A DNA stretch of 64,000 nucleotides from Faecalibacterium gallinarum (GTDB lineage: Bacteria > Bacillota > Clostridia > Oscillospirales > Ruminococcaceae): NCBI RefSeq assembly GCF_022180365.1, contig NZ_BQKV01000022.1, positions 1-64,000 of the forward strand, written 5' to 3'. Below, in pieces: positions 15,477-23,834 of this stretch. The notes under the pieces were generated by a model, which was not told the origin of the DNA, ran no database searches, and saw only the letters and a program-made list of their open reading frames with translations. The position numbers and the translations under genes are program-made. The number at the start of each line of letters is the position of its first letter. Positions within the stretch are counted from its first letter, which is position 1.

Positions 15477-16607
15477 ATGGAATATCGTGACTGGAACACC
15501 GGCGCCCGGACCTCGCTCTTGGGCTACGGCTGCATGCGGTTCCCCACCCGGCCGGACGGCTCCATCGACGAGGAACGGGCCGCCGCCCTTTTGAACGCCG
15601 CCCGGGACGCCGGGGTGAACTATTTCGACACCGCCTACAACTACCACGGCGGGGCCAGCGAGCCTTTCGTGGGCCGGGTGATCGCCCAGTGGCCCCGGGA
15701 GAGTTTTTATCTGGCCACGAAACTCCCGGTCTGGAAGTGCGAGAGCCTGGAGGACGCCAAGAAAATCTTCGCCGAGCAGCTGGAACGGCTGGGGGTGGAG
15801 TACATCGACTTCTACCTGATGCACTCTCTCCACCAGCCCCGGTACGACAAAGCCAAGGCCCTGGGGATCGTGGACTGGCTCTGGGAGCAGAAGGTCGCCG
15901 GGAAGATCCGGAACCTGGGCTTTTCCTTCCACGACCACTACGCGGCGCTGGAGCATATCCTGAACGACCAGCCCTGGGACTTCTGCCAGCTGCAATACAA
16001 CTACCTGGACACCGACGAAAAAGCCGAGGAGCAGGCCGGCGACCGGGGCTATGCCCTGACCGAGACCAAGGGCGTGCCGGTGATCATCATGGAGCCCATC
16101 AAGGGCGGCACTCTGGCCAACCTCCCCGCCGACGCCACCGCCCCCCTCAAGGCCCTGCGGCCCGGGGCCAGCGCGGCCTCCTGGGCGCTGCGGTGGGTGG
16201 GCAGCCACCCCAACGTCCACGTGATCCTCTCGGGGATGAGTGCCGAGGACCAGCTGGCGGATAACCTGGCCACCTTCCAGAAGTTTGAGCCCCTGAACGA
16301 GGCCGAACAGTCCGCCGTGGCCCAGACCGCCCAGGTACTGCGGAACAAGATCCGGGTCGGCTGCACCGCCTGCCGGTACTGTATGCCCTGCCCCATGGGG
16401 GTGGATATCCCCGACAATTTCAGCCTCTGGAACCGGCTGGCCATGTTCGGGAACACCGAGCAGGTGAAAAACGCCTGGAACCGGATGGAGGAAAAAGAAA
16501 AGGCCAAAAACTGCATCCGCTGCGGCAAATGCGAGGCCATCTGCCCCCAGCACCTGCCCATCCGCCAGGCCCTGGCCCAGCTCCAAACCGAGCTGGACAG
16601 CCTCTGA
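15477..16607 (+). CDS. Aldo/keto reductase with C-terminal 4Fe-4S domain
   Basis: This 376-residue protein has an NADPH-dependent aldo/keto reductase barrel (residues 1-280). The catalytic Asp and Tyr lie in FDTAYNYHGGASE, and the HSLHQPRYDK region holds the usual His. A ferredoxin-like tail follows with CTACRYCMPCPMGV and CIRCGKCEAICP, so one or two 4Fe-4S clusters are expected. Such fusions are common in strict anaerobes and probably pass electrons between clusters and NADPH chemistry; substrates are mostly unknown. The start follows GGAAGAG. It stands alone, ending in a strong terminator shared with the convergent GntR gene. Confidence 0.93.
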   Translation: MEYRDWNTGARTSLLGYGCMRFPTRPDGSIDEERAAALLNAARDAGVNYFDTAYNYHGGASEPFVGRVIAQWPRESFYLATKLPVWKCESLEDAKKIFAEQLERLGVEYIDFYLMHSLHQPRYDKAKALGIVDWLWEQKVAGKIRNLGFSFHDHYAALEHILNDQPWDFCQLQYNYLDTDEKAEEQAGDRGYALTETKGVPVIIMEPIKGGTLANLPADATAPLKALRPGASAASWALRWVGSHPNVHVILSGMSAEDQLADNLATFQKFEPLNEAEQSAVAQTAQVLRNKIRVGCTACRYCMPCPMGVDIPDNFSLWNRLAMFGNTEQVKNAWNRMEEKEKAKNCIRCGKCEAICPQHLPIRQALAQLQTELDSL

Positions 16608-16630
16608 TTTACCATCCCAGCCCCACAGCA

Positions 16631-16661
16631 AAGCCCCTGCGGCAGACGCCGCAGGGGCTTT
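16631..16661. terminator. Bidirectional terminator between the reductase and GntR genes
   Basis: AAGCCCCTGCGG pairs with CCGCAGGGGCTT around a 6-base loop. It ends both converging transcripts. Confidence 0.92.
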
Positions 16662-16670
16662 ATTATCTAT

Positions 16671-17333
16671 TTATTCCCCCAGGTGGATCTGGTGGATGAC
16701 GTCCTCGGCCTTATCCCGGGCCCGCTCCAGATGGCGAGTGAGGGCGTCGGCGGCCTCGTTCCACTGACCGGCCAGAGCGGCCTCCAAAATCTCCAGGTGC
16801 TCCTCACAGGTATCGGCCTGGCCAATCATCCCCACCCGGCCGGTGAGAATCCGGAACCGGGTATTCTGGCCGGTAATGCAGTCGTAGGCCGAGCGGAGGT
16901 ATTTGTTCTCCAGCCCGCTCACCAACAGCGCGTGGAAAGCGTCGTCCGTCTCACAGAAATCCCCGATCTTCTCGGGGCTGCTCATCAGCTCGGCGAACTC
17001 TTCCAGCGCCTGACGGGGCAGCGCCGAACCATACACCCGCAGGGCGTAGGGCTCCACCAGCAGCCGCACCTCGAACATGCTGCGCACATCCTCCGCCGTG
17101 ATGGCCGAGACCATCAGCCCCTTTTTGGGCAGGATGGTGATCAGCCCCTCCTGTTCCAGGCGGCCCAGGGCGTCCCGCATGGGGGTGCGGCTGATGTTGC
17201 CCATCTCGGCGCAGAGTTTCTGCTCGTTGAGGAACTGGTTGGGTGCATATTCACAGTTCATGATCTTTGCTTTGAGATACTGATAGGCCTGCAGTTTCAA
17301 GCTGGGTTTCATCAGTACTTCCGGTTCTTTCAT
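16671..17333 (-). CDS. GntR-family regulator (FadR/FCD subgroup)
   Basis: The 220-residue protein has the winged-helix domain (residues 10-75, with SRTPMRDALGRLEQEGLI in the recognition region). An all-helical FCD effector domain follows, with the RLLVEPYALRVYG segment and histidines at DDAFHALLV and the HLERAR tail that usually bind a metal near the ligand. FCD regulators sense carboxylic acids or sugar acids. No catabolic genes lie next to it, so the target is unknown. AGGAGG precedes the start at 17333. An AT-rich region with alternating TATAT upstream (about 17455-17475) may hold its own operator. Confidence 0.88.
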   Translation of the reverse strand: MKEPEVLMKPSLKLQAYQYLKAKIMNCEYAPNQFLNEQKLCAEMGNISRTPMRDALGRLEQEGLITILPKKGLMVSAITAEDVRSMFEVRLLVEPYALRVYGSALPRQALEEFAELMSSPEKIGDFCETDDAFHALLVSGLENKYLRSAYDCITGQNTRFRILTGRVGMIGQADTCEEHLEILEAALAGQWNEAADALTRHLERARDKAEDVIHQIHLGE

Positions 17334-17731
17334 TGGTAGCCTCCTGCCTTTATCTCCAAAAAACGCGCAACTTTACAAAGCCCCCGGGCGCTCCCCTGCC
17401 AGAGCTGCGGCGGACCGGGCCAAAAGCCCCCTCAAAAATCTTCACGACACGTTTTTATATATGTATATTATTTCACAATCTCTTTTCCTTTACAAGACCC
17501 CTGTTTTATCTTTGGCGCCGTCTATGATTTTGACGAAAAATATGCAGATTTTTTTCATATTTCGCCCAATCGGGCCGAAAAACATTCCTCTGTCAAACGA
17601 GGTGACTGGACAGGTATCCGGCCCCGCCGGGCCGGCGATTTTCGGCCCGGGGTTGCGTTTTCGGCCCTAAATCGTTTATACTGTCTGAAACCAGACTTTG
17701 CAACGATCAAAAAAGGAAGTGTTCTCCCCCT
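17334..17731. other. Divergent intergenic region between the GntR and Fur-family genes
   Basis: About 400 bases without a gene. The GntR-proximal half is AT-rich (TATATATGTATATTATT near 17455). The other half returns to high GC and holds the Fur-family gene's promoter. I see no RNA gene in it. Confidence 0.6.
17653..17696 (+). promoter_or_regulatory. Promoter and inverted repeat upstream of the Fur-family gene
   Basis: TTGCGT (17653-17658), an 18-bp spacer and TATACT (17677-17682). GTCTG-AAAC-CAGAC (17683-17696) directly overlaps the expected start and may be an operator. Confidence 0.55.
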
Positions 17732-18199
17732 ATGGCACGCAGCGATGGCTACAACACCAAAACCCGCCAGCTGATCCTGGACTATCTCATCAACAACCGG
17801 CAGCACGCCGTCAGCGCCTCCAACATTCTGGAACATCTGGAGGCCCAGGGCGCCAGCCCCAACCCCACCACCGTCTACCGCTACCTGGACAAGCTGGCCG
17901 TGGAGCAGCGGATCATGAAGTATGTGGCCGACAAGGGCCAGAAAGCCGTCTTTCAGTATGTGGACGAGGGGCATCACTGCCGGGAACACCTCCACCTGAA
18001 ATGCGTGGGCTGCGGGCGGATCTTCCACCTGGAATGCGATTTCATGGACGAGGTGCGCCGCCATCTGATGGAGGGCCACGGCTTCGAGCTCCAGTGCGAG
18101 GGCAGCATCCTCTATGGCAGGTGCCGCCGCTGCGCCGCCAAAGCCAAGGCGGAACAGACGCCCCCGAACGAGGAGAACACCTCCTCCGGCCAGACCTGA
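17732..18199 (+). CDS. Fur-family metal-responsive repressor (Zur-like candidate)
   Basis: The 155-residue protein has the Fur layout: a winged helix (residues 8-85, NPTTVYRYLDKL recognition helix) and a dimerisation domain with EGHHCREHLHLKC. Structural zinc ligands are CVGC and CRRC. The HHCREHLHLKC pattern and moderate length are typical of clostridial Fur/Zur proteins; sequence alone does not separate zinc, iron or peroxide sensing. A Pro/Asn-rich tail of 20 residues follows the last CxxC pair. AGGAAG lies upstream of the start. A perfect terminator follows. No metal transporter is adjacent. Confidence 0.88.
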   Translation: MARSDGYNTKTRQLILDYLINNRQHAVSASNILEHLEAQGASPNPTTVYRYLDKLAVEQRIMKYVADKGQKAVFQYVDEGHHCREHLHLKCVGCGRIFHLECDFMDEVRRHLMEGHGFELQCEGSILYGRCRRCAAKAKAEQTPPNEENTSSGQT

Positions 18200-18216
18200 C
18201 CCTTTGTGATACCACA

Positions 18217-18253
18217 AAACCGCCCGCCTGGTTCATCAGCCAGGCGGGCGGTT
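18217..18253. terminator. Bidirectional terminator after the Fur-family gene
   Basis: ACCGCCCGCCTGG pairs with CCAGGCGGGCGGT around TTCATCAG and is flanked by A and T runs. Confidence 0.92.
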
Positions 18254-18288
18254 TCTATCAGGCCGGTTTCATCCGGGCCATTGGTCGG

Positions 18289-20214
18289 TTAGTTTTTCTG
18301 GTAGAGGATGCCCCGGGCCGCCAGTTCGGCCTCGATCCGGCGGAAAGCCGCCTCGCTGGAACACTGAATCCGGTGCAGGTGAACCCCGCCGGTCATCCGG
18401 CTGAGCAGGCTGTCGGGGGCTTCTGCCGCCAAACGGAGGAATTCGTCGGCGTCGTACCGGCTGGCCACGTTCAGGTTGCCCCGCAGCTCGCCGTAGAGGG
18501 CGTTCTCCACCGTAACATCCACCACGGTACCGCCCTGATCCACCACCGTATACAGCTCCGTTTGCAGCTGCTCGGCGGTCTGGTGAACGCAGGCCAGGAT
18601 GCCCACATACCCACTGCCGCCCGTCCGGTGGAGCAGGTAGCCCCGGGGGGTGGCGTCAATCTGGGCGCCGCCCGCCCGCAGCAGGGCCACATCCCCCACC
18701 ACGATCTGGCGGGAGACCCCCAGCCGCCGGGCCAGAGCGCTGGCGCTCACCGGGTCGCCGGAGTCGGTGAGGATCTGGAGGATGACTTCCCGCCGCTGGG
18801 CGGTGCCCAGGCCCGCGTTCTCCCGCTCGGGGGTCTCGGGGGCGCGGTCCGCCTGCTGGGCGGGCAGCCGCAGGATGGTGCCGTAGTTCGGGGGCAGCTC
18901 CACCTGCACCCGGCCCCACTCGATCCGCACCTGCACCGGCTGGCTGCCTACGCAGTCGGCTAGAAGATCCTCGGCCCCCTCGGCGGGCACCGGCAGGTCA
19001 AACTCCAGCCGGGCGGGGTTGTCGGCGTTGTTCAGGACGGTGACCAGAGCCTGGCCGTCCTTCACCCGGGCAAAAGCATACTGGGTGGTGGTCAGCTGCA
19101 ATTCCCGGAACTCGCCGTCGGTCAGAGCGGGGTAATCGGCTTTCAGGCCGCCCAGGGCCGCATACAGGCTGGTGACGGGGTTCGACTCGAACGCGTCGGA
19201 GAAATCCGCCAGTTCCAGGCAGGGCCGCAGAGGCCAGTCGGAGCCGTACTCCTTGCGGCCCTCGATGGCAAACTCGGAGCCGTAGTAGATGGAGGGGATG
19301 CCCCAGAGGGTATAGAGCAGGATCGCAATGTTGCGGATGTGGGCCCGGTTCCGCAGTTTGTTGGGCAGTCGCTCCACATCGTGGTTGTCGGAGAAGAGAT
19401 ACAGCCGGGTGTTGCCGCACATTCCCTGAAGGCGGCGGACGGTGTGGGCGATCTCGAAATAGTTGTGGTCGTTGTGGCCGCTCCACAGGCCCTTGTGCAG
19501 CTCGTAGTTGGTGACCGAGTGGAGGGTGTCGGGGTTGGCCCAGCGGCTGTAATCCCCGTGGATCACCTCGCCCATCAGCCAGAACTCGGGCTTGAGCTGT
19601 TCGGTGAACCGGCGCAGCCCCCGCATGAAGTCAAAGTCCAGCACATCGGCCGCGTCCAGCCGGATGCCGTCGATGTCGAACTGCTCCACCCAGAACCGCA
19701 CGGTGTCAAAGTGGTACTGCTGCACCTCGGGGTTCCGCTGGTTGAGTTTTACCAGCAGGTTGTAACCGCCCCAGTTGCCGTAGGAGAAACCATCGTTGTA
19801 CTCGTTGTTGCCCCAGAAGTTCAGGTCGCAGAACCAGTCCCGCCAACGGGAGTTTTCCCGCTGGGCTTTCAGATCCTGGAAGGCGAAGAAACCCCGGCCC
19901 ACATGGTTAAACACGCCGTCCACAATCACCTTCTGGCCCCGGGCGTGACAGGCATCCACAAAGGCCCGGAATTCCTCGTTGGTGCCCAGGCGGCGGTCCA
20001 CCAGCCGGTAATCGATCGTGTCGTACCCGTGGGACCCGCTCTCGAACAGGGGGCCGATGTAGATGGCCGTACAGCCCAGCTCGGCGGCGTGGGCTGCCCA
20101 GGCATCCAGCTTTTCAAAGGCCCCGGGCACCGCCTGGCCGTCGTTTTCGTGGGAACAACCGCACAGCCCCAGAGGGTAAATGTGATAGAACACCGCGTTA
20201 TCATACCAAGCCAT
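18289..20214 (-). CDS. GH13 alpha-glucan hydrolase fused to a NiaR-type HTH-3H repressor module
   Basis: One uninterrupted 641-codon frame. Residues 1-450 are a cytoplasmic GH13 alpha-amylase-family enzyme (no signal peptide). The active-site residues are present: Asp187 in RLDAAD, Glu216 in LMGEVIHG and Asp279 in SDNHDVE, so it should act on maltodextrins or related alpha-glucans. Residues 452-472 are a linker. Residues 473-528 form an HTH_11 winged helix (RREVILQILTDSGDPVSASA...GVSRQIVVGDVALLR). Residues 535-640 form a 3H domain with His544, nearby acidic residues, His612 and His614, the metal-ligand pattern of NiaR/YrxA, the nicotinate-responsive repressor of NAD genes. I see no internal ribosome site or ATG at the junction (about 18800-18850). 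The enzyme and repressor are normally separate proteins of about 430 and 175 residues. Confidence 0.88.
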   Translation of the reverse strand: MAWYDNAVFYHIYPLGLCGCSHENDGQAVPGAFEKLDAWAAHAAELGCTAIYIGPLFESGSHGYDTIDYRLVDRRLGTNEEFRAFVDACHARGQKVIVDGVFNHVGRGFFAFQDLKAQRENSRWRDWFCDLNFWGNNEYNDGFSYGNWGGYNLLVKLNQRNPEVQQYHFDTVRFWVEQFDIDGIRLDAADVLDFDFMRGLRRFTEQLKPEFWLMGEVIHGDYSRWANPDTLHSVTNYELHKGLWSGHNDHNYFEIAHTVRRLQGMCGNTRLYLFSDNHDVERLPNKLRNRAHIRNIAILLYTLWGIPSIYYGSEFAIEGRKEYGSDWPLRPCLELADFSDAFESNPVTSLYAALGGLKADYPALTDGEFRELQLTTTQYAFARVKDGQALVTVLNNADNPARLEFDLPVPAEGAEDLLADCVGSQPVQVRIEWGRVQVELPPNYGTILRLPAQQADRAPETPERENAGLGTAQRREVILQILTDSGDPVSASALARRLGVSRQIVVGDVALLRAGGAQIDATPRGYLLHRTGGSGYVGILACVHQTAEQLQTELYTVVDQGGTVVDVTVENALYGELRGNLNVASRYDADEFLRLAAEAPDSLLSRMTGGVHLHRIQCSSEAAFRRIEAELAARGILYQKN

Positions 20215-20420
20215 TCAAAAATCCACTCCTGAATCCAAAAAATCTGCTCCCTTTGCCGGGGCTGGGCCCCTGTCTTGTCGGCAGCATGGATAGTATAACA
20301 CAAAAATTGGGTTTTGTGTGGATTTTATCCGATTTTCTCTGAACATATCCCGATAAATCCGTCATTTATTCCAATTCTTGAGCAAATTCCCCCGGCTCTG
20401 GTTCGGCCAGGTTCTGCCTC

Positions 20421-20450
20421 TGGACAGGTTTATCGTCGGTCTGTTATACT
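20421..20450 (+). promoter_or_regulatory. Candidate promoter of the GT-C-like gene
   Basis: TGGACA (20421-20426), an 18-bp spacer and TATACT (20445-20450), 60 bases before the start codon. Confidence 0.55.
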
Positions 20451-20509
20451 ATTTCTATTCACAAAATCGTAGTTTTTGCCCCATTCAAACGCGAAAGGAT
20501 GATCTTCTC

Positions 20510-22399
20510 ATGCCAACCACTGTCCTCCGGCGCCGCCGGGCCGGGCTCTGCCCGGCGCTCTTTGCCGGCTCTCTGCTCCTGCTGGGGCTGCTGGGATTCT
20601 GGGGCGGGATGGGGGCCCTGTTCTTCCCTCTTTTGAGTCTCTGGGCGAACCTTCTGCTCTTTTTCTGCGCCCTGGGGGCCCTGCGCAAGGCGGAGGTCCG
20701 GCTGACCCGGTTCCACTGGTACCTGTTGGGCGGGGTCTATCTGGCCGCCCTGGCCTATGCTTTTATACAGGTGAACAGCCACACCTTTGTCTATGTCTGG
20801 GATTACAGCAACTACCTTCTCCTCCAATACGACGCCGAGGCGGCTTTTGGGTCCGGCGCGGGGGTGGGGCTCTGGCATCTGTACACCTCCCTGGGGGAGG
20901 ACTACACCAGCTTCATCACCCTCTTCACTGAGTTCCCCTTCTGTCTCACCGACCACACCGGGGACAGCTACGTTTTGAGCCAGATGGTGAGCGTCTTCCC
21001 CACTCTGCTGCTCCTGCTGGGGGGTCTGGTGGTGAAAACCGGTCAGCTGATCGGCGTAAAAAATGAATCCGGGTATTTTCTGGTGGGGCTGACCCTGACG
21101 GTGGTGTTCCCCTATTTGCGGATGGCGGCGGCTCTGGGCCAGCCGGACTGGTTTGGGCTGATCTTCGCCTTTATGATTCTGCTGCTGACGTTGGACTACC
21201 GGTTTGACCGGCTGGAGCCCGGCCGGTGCGCCGCCATCTTCTTCGCCACCGAGGCGCTGATCCTCACCCGGCGGTGGTACCTCTACTTTTTGGTGGGATA
21301 TTTCTTCACCTATGCGGTGCTGGTGGTTCTGAGCTGCCGGGGGCTGCCCCGCCGGGCCCGGAACCGCCGGCTGCGGAATCTGGTTCTCTTCGGGGCCGGG
21401 TCGGCGGCGGCCATGTGCCTTTTGCTCTGGCCCATCGTTCGCCACATTCTGCTGTATAATTATTCATCGCATTATGCCGTATACAATACCGGCGGCCTGG
21501 CTCTGGAGCTGTACAGCCAGTTCTTCCGGCTCAGCCCCCTTTACCTGTTTTTGATGGGCTGGGGGCTCTGGGCCGCCCGGAAGAAAAAGCAGGCTTTTCT
21601 GCCCGCGCTGGCCCTGGGCCAGCTTGCCGTCAGCCTGGTTCTCTTTACCCGGGTGCAGAACCTGGGCTCTCACCAGACCCTTCTCCTGATCCCGGGGTAC
21701 TTTCTTTTGATGCTGGAGGGCGCGGCGGCCCTGGCCGACAGCCTGAACCGCCGCCGGGCCCTCAAGCTTGGATTTTGGGCGTTTACCGTTCTTTTTTACC
21801 TTTCGGTGTGGCTGTCGCCCCTGACCACCATCGCCCTGCCGGGGTTCATCCTGGACTCCCTCGACATGGAATTCACCCGGCTGGACGCCATGATCTACGA
21901 CCGGACCGACCTGGCCCAGATCCGCCAGTTAGCGGACTGGATCGACCAGAACTGCGCCGAGGGGGAGTTCGCCTACATGATCCCCCACTCTCTGCCCTAT
22001 AACCCCGACCTGTTTTTGAACTGTGATCTGCCCAACCGCCCGCTGGAAAACAAACTCTGCTTCGGGTTTGGCATCCTGGGCACCCAGCCCTTCCCCACCG
22101 AACTGTTTGAGGCAAAATATGTCCTGACGGCCCTGCCTTTCCCCTGGTGTTTTGAGGTCAGCAACGTATCCGAAACCCTGGACACACAGTTTTGGGCCAT
22201 GCAGGAGCAGTATTTCACCTACGAAACCAGCTTTGATATGGGCAACGGCACCGTATTTTATGTCTACCGCCGCACCACCCCCACCGATTTAAACGAAGTG
22301 CAGCGGTATTTGGACGCTTTTGCCGAAGAAAACGCCCTTTTCCCCGAGCTGTACAGCGAAGTAATCTGGGGCTGGTGTGCCGAAAATGGACTAATATGA
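20510..22399 (+). CDS. Polytopic membrane protein, GT-C glycosyltransferase-like
   Basis: The 629-residue protein has an N-terminal run of hydrophobic helices beginning after a basic RRRRAG segment, about ten to twelve in all up to residue 470, and a soluble C-terminal domain of about 150 residues. An aromatic, acidic first extracellular loop (YVWDYSNYLLLQYD) resembles the catalytic loop of lipid-linked GT-C transferases. I do not recognise a specific family, and the function is inferred only from topology. The start at 20510 has AAAGGATG upstream; 44 in-frame upstream codons overlap the promoter and are excluded. It is followed closely by the glutaredoxin-like gene but probably as a separate unit. 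Confidence 0.7.
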   Translation: MPTTVLRRRRAGLCPALFAGSLLLLGLLGFWGGMGALFFPLLSLWANLLLFFCALGALRKAEVRLTRFHWYLLGGVYLAALAYAFIQVNSHTFVYVWDYSNYLLLQYDAEAAFGSGAGVGLWHLYTSLGEDYTSFITLFTEFPFCLTDHTGDSYVLSQMVSVFPTLLLLLGGLVVKTGQLIGVKNESGYFLVGLTLTVVFPYLRMAAALGQPDWFGLIFAFMILLLTLDYRFDRLEPGRCAAIFFATEALILTRRWYLYFLVGYFFTYAVLVVLSCRGLPRRARNRRLRNLVLFGAGSAAAMCLLLWPIVRHILLYNYSSHYAVYNTGGLALELYSQFFRLSPLYLFLMGWGLWAARKKKQAFLPALALGQLAVSLVLFTRVQNLGSHQTLLLIPGYFLLMLEGAAALADSLNRRRALKLGFWAFTVLFYLSVWLSPLTTIALPGFILDSLDMEFTRLDAMIYDRTDLAQIRQLADWIDQNCAEGEFAYMIPHSLPYNPDLFLNCDLPNRPLENKLCFGFGILGTQPFPTELFEAKYVLTALPFPWCFEVSNVSETLDTQFWAMQEQYFTYETSFDMGNGTVFYVYRRTTPTDLNEVQRYLDAFAEENALFPELYSEVIWGWCAENGLI

Positions 22400-22523
22400 C
22401 AATTCTGCCAGCGATTCACCGTTTTTTTCACAAGTTGTAGCTCTTGCCCCAGGCCTCGCAAGGGTGTATACTGTCACCATGGCCATTCTGCATATTTTTC
22501 AATATTTTAGGAGGTAACATAAT

Positions 22524-22793
22524 ATGCTGAAACTTTACGGCGCCGAAATCTGCTCCACCTGCCGCGAGGCAAAGCAGCTGCTGGCGGAGCAGTCGATTGA
22601 ATATGAGTACGTCGACATCACCGCAAGTACCAAGAACCTGAAGGAGTTTCTCGCCATGCGGGACACCCTGCCCCAGTACGACAGCGTCAAGGCGGAGGGC
22701 CGGATCGGCATCCCCACCTTTGTCTGGGACGATGGCTCGGTCTCGCTGGACACCAACTGGCTGAAGGGCGAGTTCCGCTGCGCCGACTGCTGA
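22524..22793 (+). CDS. Glutaredoxin-like thiol protein
   Basis: The 89-residue protein has a thioredoxin fold of glutaredoxin size. The redox motif is C10-S-T-C13, followed by VDITAS, a cis-proline segment GIPTFVWDDG, and an unusual C-terminal FRCADC adding two more cysteines. It could reduce disulfides or carry a metal. An AGGAGGT site precedes the start. It lies 36 bases upstream of the trigger-factor-like gene and with it and the polyferredoxin gene forms a probable operon joining protein folding and redox chemistry; the link is inference. Confidence 0.85.
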   Translation: MLKLYGAEICSTCREAKQLLAEQSIEYEYVDITASTKNLKEFLAMRDTLPQYDSVKAEGRIGIPTFVWDDGSVSLDTNWLKGEFRCADC

Positions 22794-22829
22794 GCGCCAT
22801 ACCCTGATAAGGAGGCGCATCAGAGGATT

Positions 22830-23828
22830 ATGTCAAATCAACCGAAACCGCATCATCCCGTCACGCTGGGCCAGTACAAGGGCCTGCCGGTAACACGGCA
22901 TGTCCGCACGGTCTCGGACCAGGAGGTGGAGCAGGAGCTGCTCCATCAGTGCCGCCTGCACGCCCACTACCAGCTCACCGACCGCCCCGCACAGGACGGC
23001 AGCCGGATCACCCTGGATTTTGAGGGCTATCTGGACGGCAAGCCCATCCCCGACAGCCGGATGACCAACGCCGCCCTGGTTTTGGGCAACGGCCGGCTGG
23101 TGCCTGCCGCCGAACAGGCGGTGTACGGGCACTGCGCCGGGGAGACCTTTACATTTGACTTCACCTATCCCGAGGAGTTCGAGATCCCGGAGCTGGCCGG
23201 CCAGACCGCCCAGTTCACCCTCACCCTTCACACAGTGGCCGAAAAGCTGATGCCCGAGGCCGACGACGCCTTCGCCCGCGGGCGGGGCTATGAGAGCCTT
23301 GCCGCCATGAAGGAGGCCATCCGGCAGAAAAAGCAGCTGCCCCACGAGGCCGCTGCCGACCGCAAAGCCGGGGCCGAGCTGCTGGCTGCCGCCGGGGCCA
23401 ACCTGACGGTTCAGCTGGACCCGGCCCGTCTGGATGCCGCCGCCGAGCAGGAGCTCCAGCGCCGCGCCGCCCGCTTCCAGCGGGAGGGCGGCAGCCTGGA
23501 AGGCTACTGCGAGGCCGAGGGGATCACCCCCGAACAGCTGCGGGCCCAGTGCCGCGCCGCGGCCGAGCGCCAGATCCGGAGCGTTTTGGCCGCCCAGGCC
23601 ATCGCCGAGGCCGAGGGGATCACCGTCTCCGACCCGGAGGTCCGGGCCGAATACCGGCGGCTCTCGGCGGCGCAGAACCTGTCCGAGGACGATCTGCTTC
23701 TGCGGATCCCGCCTCACGCCATGACGGCCGCCCTGACCGCGCAGAAGGTGCAGTCCTTCCTGCTGGAGAACGCCTGCGTTACCACAGTGCAGGACCCGCC
23801 TGAGAATTCATCGACAAGCGAGGTTTAA
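22830..23828 (+). CDS. Trigger-factor-like FKBP peptidyl-prolyl isomerase without ribosome-binding domain
   Basis: The 332-residue protein contains the FKBP PPIase domain (residues 55-140: SRITLDFEGYLDGKPIPD through FTLTLHTVAEKLMPEADD). The helical trigger-factor C-terminal chaperone arms follow (residues 145-320). The N-terminal ribosome-docking domain with its GFRxGKxP loop is missing; normal trigger factor is about 430 residues. So it is a paralogue, not the ribosomal chaperone itself. Such shortened proteins occur in clostridia with unknown clients. AGGAGG precedes the start and the next gene begins six bases after its stop. Confidence 0.85.
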   Translation: MSNQPKPHHPVTLGQYKGLPVTRHVRTVSDQEVEQELLHQCRLHAHYQLTDRPAQDGSRITLDFEGYLDGKPIPDSRMTNAALVLGNGRLVPAAEQAVYGHCAGETFTFDFTYPEEFEIPELAGQTAQFTLTLHTVAEKLMPEADDAFARGRGYESLAAMKEAIRQKKQLPHEAAADRKAGAELLAAAGANLTVQLDPARLDAAAEQELQRRAARFQREGGSLEGYCEAEGITPEQLRAQCRAAAERQIRSVLAAQAIAEAEGITVSDPEVRAEYRRLSAAQNLSEDDLLLRIPPHAMTAALTAQKVQSFLLENACVTTVQDPPENSSTSEV

Positions 23829-23834
23829 TGTTCT

